A stretch of DNA of 64,000 nucleotides from Hyaloperonospora brassicae (taxonomy: Eukaryota > Oomycota > Peronosporomycetes > Peronosporales > Peronosporaceae): assembly GCA_947650285.1 (NCBI GenBank), contig CANTFL010000146.1, forward strand, positions 248,001 through 312,000, given 5' to 3'. Below the pieces are notes generated by a model. The model was not told the origin of the DNA and ran no database searches. It worked only from the letters and a program-made list of their open reading frames with translations. Within the stretch, counting starts at the first letter, position 1. The number at the start of each line of letters is the position of its first letter. Both the position numbers and the translations under genes were made by a program. Positions 40,544 through 51,580 of this stretch are shown here, one piece after another.

Positions 40544-42477
40544 TCACTGGTGGTGGTGGTGGTGGTGGTGGTGGTCGCGCGACGAATGGTACTCGGCTGG
40601 AAAGCAGCTCGCTTTGCGCACGGCTTCAAACACGCGAGACGCGTTGCTCAGCCATTCCCGCAACGAGAGCGAACGTAGAGGCGGTAGTGGCTTTACTGGT
40701 CCTGAGGCCATTGCGGACGTCGGCAGCGCCGTAAACGACGGAGAACTTGGCAAACTCAGCACAAAGCGCTGGAAGTCGTCTGCTGCGTCATCAAAGTCGG
40801 CGTATTTGTTGGAAACAAATCCACTTCTTGCGCTCGACTGGGCCCCATCTCCTTCTTCTTCGCTCTTCTTGTTCTCACTTGCAAGTGACGCGGCTGACCA
40901 TTCTTGGGCCAAAAGCTGTTGCGGTCGATGCGGCAGGACGAATGACGCTATACTGAGTGGACCGGTATCGTCTTCTGCTGGGTCCGTGCGCATCGTCACC
41001 TTGTGGGGAACTCGGACCAACGACTGCGACCACGCCGCTTCGAGGGCGCGGTCATGAGCGGACACCAGCTCGCTCTCGTGGTACAGCAACTCGGAATCTG
41101 CAACGTTGTTCGCGACGAAAAGTATCTGCGCGGCGTGCTTCTGGCTGTTGCCGGATACACTCGGCAGTCGACATTGCGACAACTTCTGCTTAATCTTGCA
41201 CAGGAGGTCATGGACAGAGACTTGGAAAGCCAATCCGTCATGGACAACCAGCACGTAGTGGCAGATTGCACACAGGAACACAGCGATCTGGTACGATGCA
41301 GCTTCTACTTGTTGTTCCGGCGTCATGGCACCAAACCGCTGTGACTCTTTTCGTTCCAGCACGTCTACGAGGATCGAGCTACTCAGTAGCGGCTGTGTAT
41401 CCAACAGCACCATCGGATGACCGGATCCTCCGACCATGGAGACAGCAAGATCGACTCCTGTAGTCTCGTGGCAATGCGAGACGACCGACTCCAAGCTCCG
41501 CGTCTTGAACCGATCCTCGTCCGTCTTTCTATCCCGAGCAAGCAGCGACAGCACCGTGGACTTGCCCACTCCATCAAGCCCGAGCACACCTATCACTGTA
41601 AAGTTGGTCAGTTCCAAGCACGTTCCTAGTTGCGTTGACAAGTCCGTTGCAAACTGCATCTGTGGCGTAATGAGCTTCACACTCGAAGACGGCGGATGGA
41701 TCTTTGTCTGCTGTACCACAGCTGGTGTATACAGCCGTCGCGGCGTACTCATTGAGCCAACTCCCGTCCCACTGCGTCGCTCTCTTTTTCCAGACGGCGA
41801 CGCCGCGCGGGTACCTGAAGTGCTCCAGAGTCGCATGTCCACTTGTACGGGACTGTCTCGTTCCACAGCTCTTGCCCCACTTGATCGAGGGGTACGTAAT
41901 TGGCGAACGTCGGGTTCGTACAGCACTTTCGACGAGGAAGAGCTCCCAAAAAGAGGAGCAGAAGGAGCAGGAGGCCCTCCTCCTCCATTTGTTCCTGTCC
42001 CTGTTCCTGCTCCTCCACGCACCAACATGGACGGCGTCTTGGACATCACTGCAGTCGGTGCTGGAGCTGCCGTGCGACTACGGGGCCGCTGCTGTGCGCT
42101 TCGAAAGGCTCGAGAGGGACCTGACATTAGACTCCGGGAAGATCCCGCCGAATAGTGACTTGTAGAAGTGCTGTGACTGCCGCTGCTGCGCTGCTGGCAA
42201 CAGAACATCACGCACGAGCACGAGAGAGCAAGAGACACAGTGGTTCAGACATATGTACATATAGAGATCGCAGAGGCAGACACCGTGCGGCAGGAGACGG
42301 ACGCACCTGCTGTCGCTGCTTCTGCGGCGTAAGTTCGCGATCCATCTTCTCTTTCTGCTGACCGAGTTGGGTGTGACTTGCGCCGGACGATAGAAACGAC
42401 ATTTCTATAACGGGTCGTTTATTCCCCATGAGAGAGCGCGAGAGAGGACTGTGACGTTGGACGAGAGACGGGCGCAT
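40544..42477 (-). CDS. SMG9: SMG9-like nonsense-mediated decay factor, two exons
   Basis: Exon 1 is 42477-42307 and exon 2 is 42193-40544, with a GT-AG intron of 113 bp; together 606 residues. The N-terminus is disordered and Ser/Ala-rich with a poly-Gly run. The conserved part starts at LITPQMQFATDLSTQLG and has a P-loop, GLDGVGKST (about 41555-41581), then LLDTQPLLSSSILVDVL and VVHDGLAFQVSVHDLL, as in SMG9. SMG9 pairs with SMG8 and holds the kinase SMG1, which phosphorylates UPF1 in mRNA surveillance. The protein ends in eight consecutive His codons from a GGT/CAC microsatellite. Met 42429 (MGNKRPVIEM) is an alternative start. Exon 2 also has an upstream in-frame Met (42238) inside the intron, which I reject. 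Confidence 0.8.
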
Positions 42478-42560
42478 TCACGGACTGACTGACTCATTGA
42501 CTGCCGAGAAAAGAGCTGGTGGTGCTCTGGCATTACATGGCGATTCGAGTCCGCTCGTTC

Positions 42561-43190
42561 CTACACCCGATTGTACTTGAGCTGCCGATGACGACGACCC
42601 CGAGACGCTCCAGCAAGCGCCGCTACTTCTGCTCGTGTGGTGCTCCTCTTGCCGCTGCTCTTGTGGCGTCGCCTCGTTGAGCGCGACACAAACGACTCGC
42701 GCTCGTCCACTTCCTGCGCGAAAAAGTCCATCGCTTGACGTAAAGCACTTACGGGCTGCTGCGCCTCCTTCTCCTTTTTTGTGCGCTCCTGTCGCTCCTT
42801 TTGCTGCTGCCGCTTGAGCGCCTGTGTCGCTATTGCCTCGGCCTCGGCCTGTCGCTCGACTCGCTTGGAGACCAGCAGGTCTTTGGCAGCGGAGTTGTTA
42901 GTCGACACCACAGCGGCACAGCTGCCGTCTCGAGATAGGCCCAGACCTGAGAACATGGACAACATGGCCGACTTGCTGTCCGAGCGAGCAGGCGCGGCCG
43001 GGACTGCTGTTGCCGCGTGTGGAGAGACGCGAAGGCTGGAGACAAAGGGCGACGGCGTAGTCGTCGAGGCAGCCGACAACGACGACGACGACGACATGGC
43101 TGGTGACGAGGAGAGGGCGTTTGTGATTGGTTGAAATGGATGAAACCGGGCTCTCGTGCCGTGAAGTAGCGGATCGAGGCTATTTCTCAT
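42561..43190 (-). CDS. Hypothetical basic protein with a coiled-coil stretch
   Basis: 209 codons from ATG 43190. Met 43097 (MSSSSSLSAASTTT) is an alternative, and the first 31 residues differ in character. The N-terminal half is Ser/Ala/Thr-rich and probably disordered. A charged helix follows (KRVERQAEAEAIATQALKRQ...RTKKEKEAQQ), then ALRQAMDFFAQEVDERESFV and a very basic end (RRRHKSSGKRSTTRAE, SRGRRHRQLKYNRV). There is no signal peptide or membrane segment. I do not recognise the family. A nuclear or RNA-associated role would fit the charge, but that is a guess. It lies head to tail with SMG9, 83 bp upstream of its first exon. Confidence 0.55.
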   Translation of the reverse strand: MRNSLDPLLHGTRARFHPFQPITNALSSSPAMSSSSSLSAASTTTPSPFVSSLRVSPHAATAVPAAPARSDSKSAMLSMFSGLGLSRDGSCAAVVSTNNSAAKDLLVSKRVERQAEAEAIATQALKRQQQKERQERTKKEKEAQQPVSALRQAMDFFAQEVDERESFVSRSTRRRHKSSGKRSTTRAEVAALAGASRGRRHRQLKYNRV

Positions 43191-44238
43191 TGCGTGTCGA
43201 TTAAGTAGACGCGGAGACCGAAACGCTCGTGACGGAACGATTCTTGACGTCTGCAGGTGGTACCGGTATACCGACGCTGGACAGCTGGCACGCGCTGTCG
43301 CTTTGCCTCAATGAAAGCTGATAGGCAGGCTGCCTTTATAAAGGCTCATACTGTAGGAGACCACACGGAGCTTATTATACAGACAGACGTGACGAACAAA
43401 CAGCGAGGAAATGTACAAAGCAACGGCTTATCGCGTCATACCTATCTCTTGATAAAAGTCCGGCACCATTGAGTTGAGCTCTCGGCACAACTTCGTCGTT
43501 CTGTCAGTGCTGACAACCATTCCAGTAGGCTCAACCGCTTTGCGCCAGTTGCACATTGTCGTAACACTGACTGATTGCCAACGTGTCGGTAGTGAGACTT
43601 TTGTCCATGAGCAATGAGTTTGGTCGATACCACGATCAACTTCAACGCTCTTCCAATCCGTTCTGGTGCGATTGGATGCCACATCGGTCAATAACTCTGA
43701 CGACGCTTCTAGATCCATCTCGCTGGTCTTTCGAGCTTTACTACACGAGGCGGATCACACCCTTTCTTTATTGACCAATGGCTGCGTGAGCTGGTGCAAG
43801 AGTCACACGCCAAAACCCCAGCGGGGCTTACCGGACGACGCGAGGGGGTACGCGAGGGGGTACGCGAGCAGGTGTGCCGGTCAGAAAGACCAGATTGGTC
43901 ACAGGTGTTTGCTGTCATCTCTGGCTCGCGCGCCTTCGTGTTCTCATAGAATGGACATACAATAATACCCACCGCCAGAGTATCCAGACCAAACATAGAC
44001 CAGCTCCAGAGACGTACGACGACGGTTTGTTTGCATGTTTTCATTTGTATTGTACAACCCCTCCCCGCTGTTGTTATCGAACACCGTCTGGTGTTCCTCG
44101 TGCCTGCTGGCCGCCCCCAAGCCTTCTTGGTACATAAGACCCGTATCGATGCATGTGTAGGAGTAAAATAAGTGTAACCTGCGGCTGGTCGGCAATGTCG
44201 TGGGCCACCACCGCCGCCACCTCCATCTCTGTCAATGC
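43191..44238. other. Spacer between hypothetical protein and HAD gene
   Basis: About 1 kb without a gene I can name. A 96-codon minus frame at 43718-43428 (CRELNSMVPDFYQEIG near its end) is plausible but unrecognised. At 43838-43870 gggtacgcgag occurs in tandem. The rest is unremarkable. Confidence 0.35.
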
Positions 44239-45085
44239 TTACTGCAGCATCTCGTTCGACAGCTCGAGGTCCAGTGCCTCGTCGTGGCCACTGAGCTGCA
44301 CGAGAAAGACACCGAGCAGATGGAGCTGCTTCTGGAGCTGGGCCATGCTCGGATTGTCGAGCAACTTGATCGACTTGAGTTGCGTACTGGGCGTGTGGCG
44401 CGCGACATATTGGATGGCGCAGCGGTCGACCTGTGAGTCGCCCAGAGCAATCACTTGCTGCGGCTGCTGCTGCTCGACGTAGACACCGGGGGCCGCCATG
44501 GCCGGTGTCTGTCTGAAGCCGCGCTTGGCGAGCACGTCCCTATAGACCGCAATCTTCCACTCAATGGGGCGGTCCGGGAGCACGCGCTCAAAGGCCGAGC
44601 GGGCCGAGATGACCGTCATCTGCTCCACTAGGGGCACGACGTTGGGCAGGAACCGCTGGCACGACGACTCGACCCATCCGGTGAGACCGTTTGTAACGAT
44701 ACAGCACGCGCCAATCTTGAGACAGGCCGTGAGGAAGTGCTCCACTTCGTTGGCAAACTCGAGCAGCGCGGGCAGACAGTCTGCTGGGAGCTCAAAGTCC
44801 TCGTCTTCGGAAAAGAGCCCGAGCTTGGCCAAGTGCGTGTTGGGCAGTATGGTGTCGTCCCAGTCGAGGAGAATGACTACGGCATGCGAGTAAACGTCAG
44901 CAGATGAGTGAGACACGTGAGGTGGACGGCTATGGTGTAAAGTGCCATAATCAGAGAAAGAAAGAGAACGAACGAGCGATGGACAACGTACGTGGGGCAG
45001 GCGACGCTGTCTGGTGGTCGGCGCTCTGTGTGGGCGACGCCGTCTCCTCTCGGACGGCGGTACTGACGACGCGGCTGACGCCCAT
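44239..45085 (-). CDS. HAD-superfamily hydrolase-like protein, two exons
   Basis: Exon 1 is 45085-44992 (MGVSRVVSTAVREETA...) and exon 2 is 44876-44239, with a GT-AG intron of 115 bp. The sum is 732 nt (243 residues). Motif I is LLDWDDTILP (nucleophile D-x-D), motif II CCIVTNGLTGWVE, a Lys-bearing motif III near RPIEWKIAVYRD, and motif IV IALGDSQVDRCA. All four HAD motifs are therefore present and a phosphatase-type activity is likely. The substrate is unknown. The C-terminus is rich in Gln and Leu (QLQKQLHLLGVFLVQLSG). Without splicing, exon 2 would start in intron sequence, so I prefer the spliced form. Confidence 0.75.
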
Positions 45086-46509
45086 AGTGAAAGTGTGGGA
45101 GTGTGTGTGTGTGTGTGTGGTTTTGTACCCGTCGGTCAACAGGCGCTTTGGGTGACTGTTGTTGCAGTTGGTGGAAAGTTGGGCTTTGACGCGAACGAAG
45201 CGGTATAAGTCGCTTTGTTTTGTGTTTCGGGAGAGGCAGCGGCTATAGTCACTGGGAGTGACTTGCGATAGCGATAGGGCACTGACGTGGCTAGGGGTGC
45301 AGTAGATAGATAGATAGGTAAGGGTCGATCGGTCGAGAGAGAAAGAAAGAAAGACAGAAAGAGACGGCTGCACGTTCTTTGTGCTGGCAGCGGTGGTTCA
45401 ATGTACCGGTTCACAATAACATCTCGCGAACAAGTTTGCGAGACAGCCAACGAGCGGTTTCGCCGACCAATGAGAAAGGTCAACAGAGCGCAGCCCCTTT
45501 TCGTTTGGCTGGATGCATGTTTATGCGCGAGTCGATTGCCGGCGGTGGAGCCAATGTAAAGATAGAGGCAGTACGCGCTCGCAAGCGCGCTATCGGCTCG
45601 TTTTACGCGATAAAGGACGCTATTGACACGCCCTCTAACGAAGTCCAAGTCCATGTCGGCTGCAATAGGATCACGTTCTTCAAATGTGCGTAACTTGCAA
45701 CAAGCTGCGCCCTTGTTGTCCTGACCGCGTTCGCGCGCAGCAAAGTCGTGTCAGCGAGTGGCCGTAATAACAACGCTTGTAGAAGCGACGCAGCGTACAA
45801 GCGTTACATGCCCTTTGCCATCTCGTTTCATCCCTTGCAGATAGTTGTTTGCATACAGCGTTATACGGTGCGGAAAGGTCGGAAAAGATCGTTCACTACC
45901 GGTGTTCAGGCGACCTCAAAAGTGCCAACTGCAATTAGTAATCTCCCACACACAACACACAAACTATTGCCTTCTCTCTCTGCTACTATGCACGTATACA
46001 CCGAGCACTTTCGCACGAACAAAAGCGCAAATCTGTCCACACATCGATCGACTTCACCCGCATTAGTGACCGAGTCCATGTCCAGCAGTGACGTCGGGCA
46101 CGCAAGCTGTCTGTTGCCGCATCTGTTCACGTCGTTCGAGGCGCACGTGATCAGTCGCCACAAATGCCGTATCCTGTCTTGCCACGAGAATAGCTCCAGC
46201 TGTCGACAGCAATGACATTCAGCCAGTCACTTCCATAACGACACGGGACAGCCCCTCAATAACTAACTGCCCGACGTGCCTGGAAAGTCGCAATAGGAAC
46301 GAGCAACAAACTTGAGAGTTAAATCCCACACACAACACACGCTCTCTTGAGGACGAACCCCAACAGCTCATTCACCAGTAGCTACTGAGACGTCTATACC
46401 CTTTTGTCGCATCTCAACGACGCACACGTCCACCTCAACCCGTTAGACCTCATTTCCTTCCATTCACGTGCATTCGCGTCGTTAAATATGCCGCTTTTTA
46501 CTTGTCTGC
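45086..46509. other. Spacer upstream of the HAD gene and downstream of eIF3b
   Basis: 1.4 kb without a supported gene. It holds a (TG)n run at 45101-45120, ATAG and GAAA simple repeats at 45309-45365, and the phrase tcccacacacaacacac at about 45947 and 46324. The promoter of the HAD gene should lie in the left part. Confidence 0.4.
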
Positions 46510-48600
46510 TCACTTCCGCATGACCTCCTCCTTCACTTCGAGCACGTCGTCGTGCGTGTGTTTCTGCACAATGTACTCGTTCTCGTCGTCACTGTCGTAT
46601 CCGTTCAGCAACGAAATGTACTCGGCACGACGCTCGGCAGCCGTCCCCAATCGCTTCTGCAGCAGCTCTTGAAACTCCTGTTCCTGTTTGTTGCGTTCGG
46701 CGCGCTCGGCCAACACCCGCTCGCGCGCCTTGAACCGGTCCATCTGGTCAAACCGCTTTTCAAACTTCTTGAGGTTCTTGACAACGTTCTTGAACTGCGC
46801 TTCCGACAAGAGCGTACGGGGCCGCGGCCGCCACAGAAACTGGAAAAACGTGTCCTTCTTCTCTTCCAGCAGCTTCTTCCCTTGGAACGTCCAGAGCGTG
46901 TAGCCATTGTCCATTGTGAGCTTGTAGTACGAGTTGTCCAGCGGCTGGCACACGGCAGTAGCGACCACGCGTCCAGACGGGTCCCACTCCACGTGCGAGC
47001 ACTTAAAGTGCTCCTGTACTGTGATACTCTGCTGCTCCGTCGTGTCCCAGAACTCGAGCTGGCCATTGATCTCACCGAGCCCCGCAAGCACAATGTTGTT
47101 GCCCAGGGGCGACCAGTACAAATGGCTACATGCCTTATCCGTGAGCGTGTACAGCAGCGTCACCTCCTTGGCCACGTTGCTGCCGCCGTCCATGTCGTAG
47201 AACGACACGTTCAGGTGCTGTTGCCCTTCGCCGTGCACAGCCGCAAACCGCGTGCCCTTGGGCTCCCAAGCAAACGCGACAATGTTGTCCTTGACCTCAA
47301 GCATCTCGACAGGCACGAGCTGCTCTTGCACGCGGAACAGCTCAAAGTTCGTGTACATTGTCTTCTTCGACTTGGAGTGACGCGTGACCTTGACGCACAA
47401 GAACGTGCCATTGGGGTGCCAGTGCAGCTTGCAGTCGCTCACGTTGAACAGGTTTTTCTGGCGCACTTCACGGCGCGACGGCAGCTCGACCAGCGACACA
47501 CGGGCGGGCACATTGGTGTCTTCAGGCGCCCAGTAGGCCAGAATCGGGTCGGTTGGCGACCAGAAGAAGTCGTGCACACCCTCAGCACGGAGCGACTTCT
47601 TCTCGAGCAGCTTCATCGAAGGTAGCTCGTAGATACTGATGACGTCGTTGCCCCGACGAGCGACGTATTTGTCATCCGCACTCCACTTAAACGGGGTCAT
47701 GAGACCCTGCACCACCTCGTTCTTGGCTCCCGTTGGCTTGCCAGCGGGGAACGCACGCAGCAACTTGCTCGTCTTGACGTCCCAAATGATGATAGCCGAC
47801 TCCTGCTCCGTCTCGCTCACGGTAATGAGGTAGTTCTCGTTCGGCGAGAACATTGCGAGCTTGACTTTCTTGTGAGCAAAGCGCCCCACCTTCTCGTACT
47901 TGTCGCCGCCCCAGAGAGCAATGCCCTGGGGGTGGAACGTAGCTAAGTACGTGCCCTGCGGGGACCACAGCACGTACTGCATGCACCACTGCTTGCCGTT
48001 CGTCTTCTCCCGGTCGCCAGCATAGTCCAGCTCGATCTCGCCCTTGTCGCTCCAAAAGATCTCAGTCTCCGTGCCATGACGTAGCACAAACATGTCGCGT
48101 CGCGCTGGGTCCATGAGCCACGACTTGAGGTTCTTCGGCTCGACAAACTTTTCCACTTTCGGCGCGACAAATGCGTCCGGTGTTTGCAAGTAGCGCTCAA
48201 TGTCCTCGTACTTGTTCACGATCATCGTGTGGCGCTTGTCCAGTGCAAAGTTATCAATGGTCCGCACCGCGTCCGCCGCGTGCGCCTCCTGCTCGTACTC
48301 GACAAAGGCAAAGCCCGTCGTGCTGCCGTTGTCGCCAAACGGCATGTCAATGTCCACGACAGTACCCACTTGGCCAAAGATCTTCTTCACCACGTTCAGG
48401 AGCTTGCCGTGCTTCGAGTCGTCCACTACAGGCAGTCCACCGACGACCACTGCCATACTAAAGTCGTTGCAAAAGTCCGCTTCTTCATGGGCTTTGGTCA
48501 TCACCTCATCCTCCACCTCCTCGTCGCTCAGGTAGTCGGCATAGTGTTCTGCCTCGCGCTTGAGCTGCGCCAGCTTCTGCTCGAACGTCGGGGGCGTCAT
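46510..48600 (-). CDS. eIF3b: Eukaryotic translation initiation factor 3 subunit B
   Basis: 696 residues from ATG 48600 (MTPPTFEQKLAQLKREAEHY). The open frame extends upstream to 48825, but that part lacks family character. An acidic N-terminus leads to an RRM (about 49-135) with RNP1 GFAFVEYE (96-103). An eIF2A-like beta-propeller follows (WSPQGTYLATFHPQGIALWG, AMFSPNENYLITVS, WHPNGTFLCVKV, AFAWEPKGTRFAAV, YWSPLGNNIVLAGLG), then the C-terminal helix that binds eIF3i/eIF3g (FLWRPRPRTLLSE ... FEKRFDQMDRFKARERVL). It is a core scaffold of eIF3 on the 40S ribosome. Single exon, family-normal length, no defects seen. Confidence 0.95.
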   Translation of the reverse strand: MTPPTFEQKLAQLKREAEHYADYLSDEEVEDEVMTKAHEEADFCNDFSMAVVVGGLPVVDDSKHGKLLNVVKKIFGQVGTVVDIDMPFGDNGSTTGFAFVEYEQEAHAADAVRTIDNFALDKRHTMIVNKYEDIERYLQTPDAFVAPKVEKFVEPKNLKSWLMDPARRDMFVLRHGTETEIFWSDKGEIELDYAGDREKTNGKQWCMQYVLWSPQGTYLATFHPQGIALWGGDKYEKVGRFAHKKVKLAMFSPNENYLITVSETEQESAIIIWDVKTSKLLRAFPAGKPTGAKNEVVQGLMTPFKWSADDKYVARRGNDVISIYELPSMKLLEKKSLRAEGVHDFFWSPTDPILAYWAPEDTNVPARVSLVELPSRREVRQKNLFNVSDCKLHWHPNGTFLCVKVTRHSKSKKTMYTNFELFRVQEQLVPVEMLEVKDNIVAFAWEPKGTRFAAVHGEGQQHLNVSFYDMDGGSNVAKEVTLLYTLTDKACSHLYWSPLGNNIVLAGLGEINGQLEFWDTTEQQSITVQEHFKCSHVEWDPSGRVVATAVCQPLDNSYYKLTMDNGYTLWTFQGKKLLEEKKDTFFQFLWRPRPRTLLSEAQFKNVVKNLKKFEKRFDQMDRFKARERVLAERAERNKQEQEFQELLQKRLGTAAERRAEYISLLNGYDSDDENEYIVQKHTHDDVLEVKEEVMRK

Positions 48601-48933
48601 CTCGAGCTCAGGTGAGGAGGAAGCAGCGATCTTGGCAAATGAATGGATGGGGGGAAACTGTGTCTGACACACCAATGTGGCGTGCACAACTTCAGAGATA
48701 CACCATCGATCGACCAAGAGCCGTGAGGTCGGGCAATGACCGCTCGGACAAACTGACTGACTATCTGACTGACTAGTCGACTGGCCCCTTCTTGTCTCAT
48801 GTTGCCGCAAACGATACCCAGTCATACCATGTGGTACTTTGTTGATACGTTCGTTTTTCTTTGCGACAGCTCAGAAACTGACATTCTCTCGCGGCAGTAG
48901 ATGCACCGACGACAGTATCCTTAGCACATTCCG
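48601..48933. promoter_or_regulatory. Bidirectional intergenic region, eIF3b / kinase 1
   Basis: 333 bp separate the divergent starts of eIF3b (minus) and receptor kinase 1 (plus). Both promoters must lie here. Short direct repeats of gactgact occur at 48754-48775. No other motif was assigned. Confidence 0.5.
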
Positions 48934-50943
48934 ATGACAAACATGATCGAGACTTGGCATCTCCTGGTGACTACGTGTTTGCTGGCGCACAGCGTCAACG
49001 CGGTCCTCGATGTCGCAGCTAAGCTGTATGGTCTTGAACAACAGCATGCAAGCGACGGCATGGATAGTGTACCGCAACTTGTACTGTCAAACGTGCCTCC
49101 TTCGCTGCTAGAGCGCTTGGCTGAGAAATCGGTCAAGTGGAACTCATTGTCGGGATACCTCCAGCGAGCGCTGTTATGGGACTTGGGGCTTGTCATGACA
49201 AGCACTGGGCGTCTCGTTCAGGTTTATACGCCGTGTAGAGAGTCCATGTCGATTGTGCTGACGTCGGTGGAAGCGTTTCGAGGCAAGGACTGTCCGCTCG
49301 AGACTTGTGAGTCAACAGGACTGTACTTTGCCGGTCCAAAGTGTTCACGACGGACGGTGTGGAAGGCGGCGCAGTGCGGGATTGCAGCCGTGGAGAAGAA
49401 TGCAACGGATGTCATCGATGCTCAGCTGACCACGCTCTGGTCTGAAGATGGCGGCCTGACGGCAGTCCCGGATATCCGACTTTTCAAGCACTTGCTGCAC
49501 AACACCTCTTGGTCGGATGAGATTGATGTGATCGTGGGGTCTGCCTTGGACGACAAGAATACGAACGCAGTTGACATTCTCTTCACGATCAATCAGGTCA
49601 CACCATCATCGAGTGTTACTAAAAGCTGTCCGGACACGCCGTCCTTCGTTGCTCCTTGTGTCGAGTTCATTGATACTGAGATGGAAAGCTGGTGTCTTCC
49701 TCGCCGCGGTGGATTCGTCGACCTGTGGCTCGACAGAGCAATCTCAAACAAGTCAATGTCAATGGATACCTCAGCCACTGCAGTCGTCTCTACGACAAAC
49801 GCTGCCACGAGTCGATCAGGAACGATCGTTGTGCTGATCGTGCTGCTCATCTTGCTCGTGGCCGCCATTGGAGCACTTGTAACAGTGCAGAGGAAACAAT
49901 CCAAGACGCACTTTGTGGCATCTCCGGCCAATTACGAAAGCGGTACGACAACGCGGTCAAAGTGCAAGACCCCTCATGCAGTTTTTCGACCGAGCACGCC
50001 ACGGACGTCCATGGACCAGCGACGGTCGATCGAGCTGACAGCTTTTTGTATCGACGCGAACATCACAGCCAAGCGCATCGCTTACGACAGTCTCACTTTC
50101 GACAAACTGATTGCACGCGGGGCGAGCGGTGAGGTCTGGCGAGGCACTTGCGGCTCCCGAGTTGTAGCGATCAAGCAATTGCTTCCAGAGAAGCGGCACA
50201 ACGAAAGCGCCGTCATGATGTTTTCACACGAGGCCCGCATTGCATCGGCTCTGGAACATCCCTCCATCGTTCAGTTCGTCGGTCTCTCGTGGAATCGCGT
50301 ATGCGACCTGTGCATCGTCTCGGAGTTTATGACGCAGGGCGATCTCTCGGTGCTGTTGACGTCTGCACGAAAGGAAGAGCTTTCGTGGTGCAAAGAGAAG
50401 CTCGCCATTGCCATTGACATTGCCGATGCACTGACGTATCTGCATGGTCGAGAGCCCATTATCATCCATCGCGACCTCAAGTCGCTGAACGTGCTGCTTG
50501 ACAGCCACTTGCGTGCGAAGCTGAGCGACTTTGGGCTCAGTCGCGAGCGGTCGGTGGACGATACAATGACGAATGGCGTCGGCACTCTACTGTGGACGGC
50601 GCCTGAGATTTTGCGGGGTGAGGCTTACAGTGAAAAGGCAGACGTGTACTCCTACGCGATCGTTCTATCCGAGCTCGACACTTGTCTGCCACCCTTTGCA
50701 CTCAATACAGAGGTGAGAGAGCATCATCTGACCTCCATGCAGGTCATGCACTTGGCTACATCGGGGGACATTGCCCCTCGACTGCGGGCCGATTGCCCCG
50801 TTCCGCTGCAGCAGCTCACAGCCGCTTGTGCGAGTTTTGACCCACGTCAGCGGCCGACCGCATTGGAAATTGTCTGTGCGCTCCGCAACATTGTTCGCAA
50901 CGTGACCTTTGACGCGAGTTTTGCAGCGTCACGGTGTAGTTGA
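48934..50943 (+). CDS. Receptor-like TKL protein kinase 1
   Basis: 669 residues, single exon. A signal peptide (1-23, WHLLVTTCLLAHSVNA) is followed by a Cys-containing ectodomain (24-295, with a VLDVAAKLYGLE start shared by kinase 2), one membrane helix (about 296-317, TIVVLIVLLILLVAAIGALV) and a cytosolic kinase domain (about 385-660). Kinase motifs: Gly loop ARGASGEVW, VAIK, HRDLKSLN (catalytic Asp), DFG in LSDFGLS, and the APE equivalent TAPEIL. All catalytic residues are present. The sequence is of the tyrosine-kinase-like type common in oomycetes. Ligand unknown. It is paralogous to the next gene in the same orientation. Confidence 0.9.
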   Translation: MTNMIETWHLLVTTCLLAHSVNAVLDVAAKLYGLEQQHASDGMDSVPQLVLSNVPPSLLERLAEKSVKWNSLSGYLQRALLWDLGLVMTSTGRLVQVYTPCRESMSIVLTSVEAFRGKDCPLETCESTGLYFAGPKCSRRTVWKAAQCGIAAVEKNATDVIDAQLTTLWSEDGGLTAVPDIRLFKHLLHNTSWSDEIDVIVGSALDDKNTNAVDILFTINQVTPSSSVTKSCPDTPSFVAPCVEFIDTEMESWCLPRRGGFVDLWLDRAISNKSMSMDTSATAVVSTTNAATSRSGTIVVLIVLLILLVAAIGALVTVQRKQSKTHFVASPANYESGTTTRSKCKTPHAVFRPSTPRTSMDQRRSIELTAFCIDANITAKRIAYDSLTFDKLIARGASGEVWRGTCGSRVVAIKQLLPEKRHNESAVMMFSHEARIASALEHPSIVQFVGLSWNRVCDLCIVSEFMTQGDLSVLLTSARKEELSWCKEKLAIAIDIADALTYLHGREPIIIHRDLKSLNVLLDSHLRAKLSDFGLSRERSVDDTMTNGVGTLLWTAPEILRGEAYSEKADVYSYAIVLSELDTCLPPFALNTEVREHHLTSMQVMHLATSGDIAPRLRADCPVPLQQLTAACASFDPRQRPTALEIVCALRNIVRNVTFDASFAASRCS

Positions 50944-51580
50944 AGTTGCAGTGACACTCGCGCTAGAACGATTGGCAGGTGGCATTGTCGATACGAGAGA
51001 CGGAAAGGGCACATAGCTTGGCATTGTGGGGGCTGAGATCAGTGATGGACTGCACGAAGAACCACTTGATGTGTCGTGCGACAAGCGGAAGGGAGCTACG
51101 CTCGGGCGTGTCGCAGCTGGCAGGTCAGGCCCGACGCGGTGCATCGCTTCGAAAACTGTCGGGAAAAACAAAGTCTAGGACCGAGCGCACATCTCTAGCT
51201 TTCCCGGCAGCGTTCTAGCTCTACCTACAGACCCAAGCCGTCGATTTCGCTCACCGAAAGACATGTAGGAAGAAGCTCCACCGTGTCCAGCAGCGCCTTT
51301 TTCCGTCTGTCCGTCCTCTTCTGCACCCATCTGCTTCTACCCTTATCAGATACTTTGCAGACAGTCTCAGATACTTTAATAACCGACCGCCAGTCGCCCC
51401 TTACGGAGCAAAAGCGTCCCTACTTCTCTCGACTCTTTCTCTTGATCAGCCCATCAACTTAGCCAGTCCCTCTCTTGATAGCCCATCAACTTAGCCAGTC
51501 CCTCTGTCCCTCAGTCTCGAAACCAGAGCGCCTCGAGCGCCGCCACTGTTGACAGTGTGTCTCCTATCCCAACGTCCTCC
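50944..51580. promoter_or_regulatory. Intergenic region between the two receptor kinases
   Basis: 637 bp that must hold the end of kinase 1 and the promoter of kinase 2. A 25-bp phrase (gcccatcaacttagccagtc...) is repeated in tandem at 51449 and 51481 with a 32-bp period. cagatacttt occurs twice at 51346-51376. C/T-rich stretches precede the start codon. Confidence 0.5.

Noticed and set aside
45309..45365. GATA/GAAA runs as a CRISPR-like or regulatory array
   Set aside because: Simple microsatellites without spaced unique segments.
46552..47625. Plus-strand frame of 357 codons
   Set aside because: Antisense shadow of eIF3b; the minus strand matches a family over its full length.
48601..48825. 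Upstream extension of the eIF3b frame by 75 codons
   Set aside because: The extension has no family similarity, and ATG 48600 gives the normal acidic eIF3b N-terminus.
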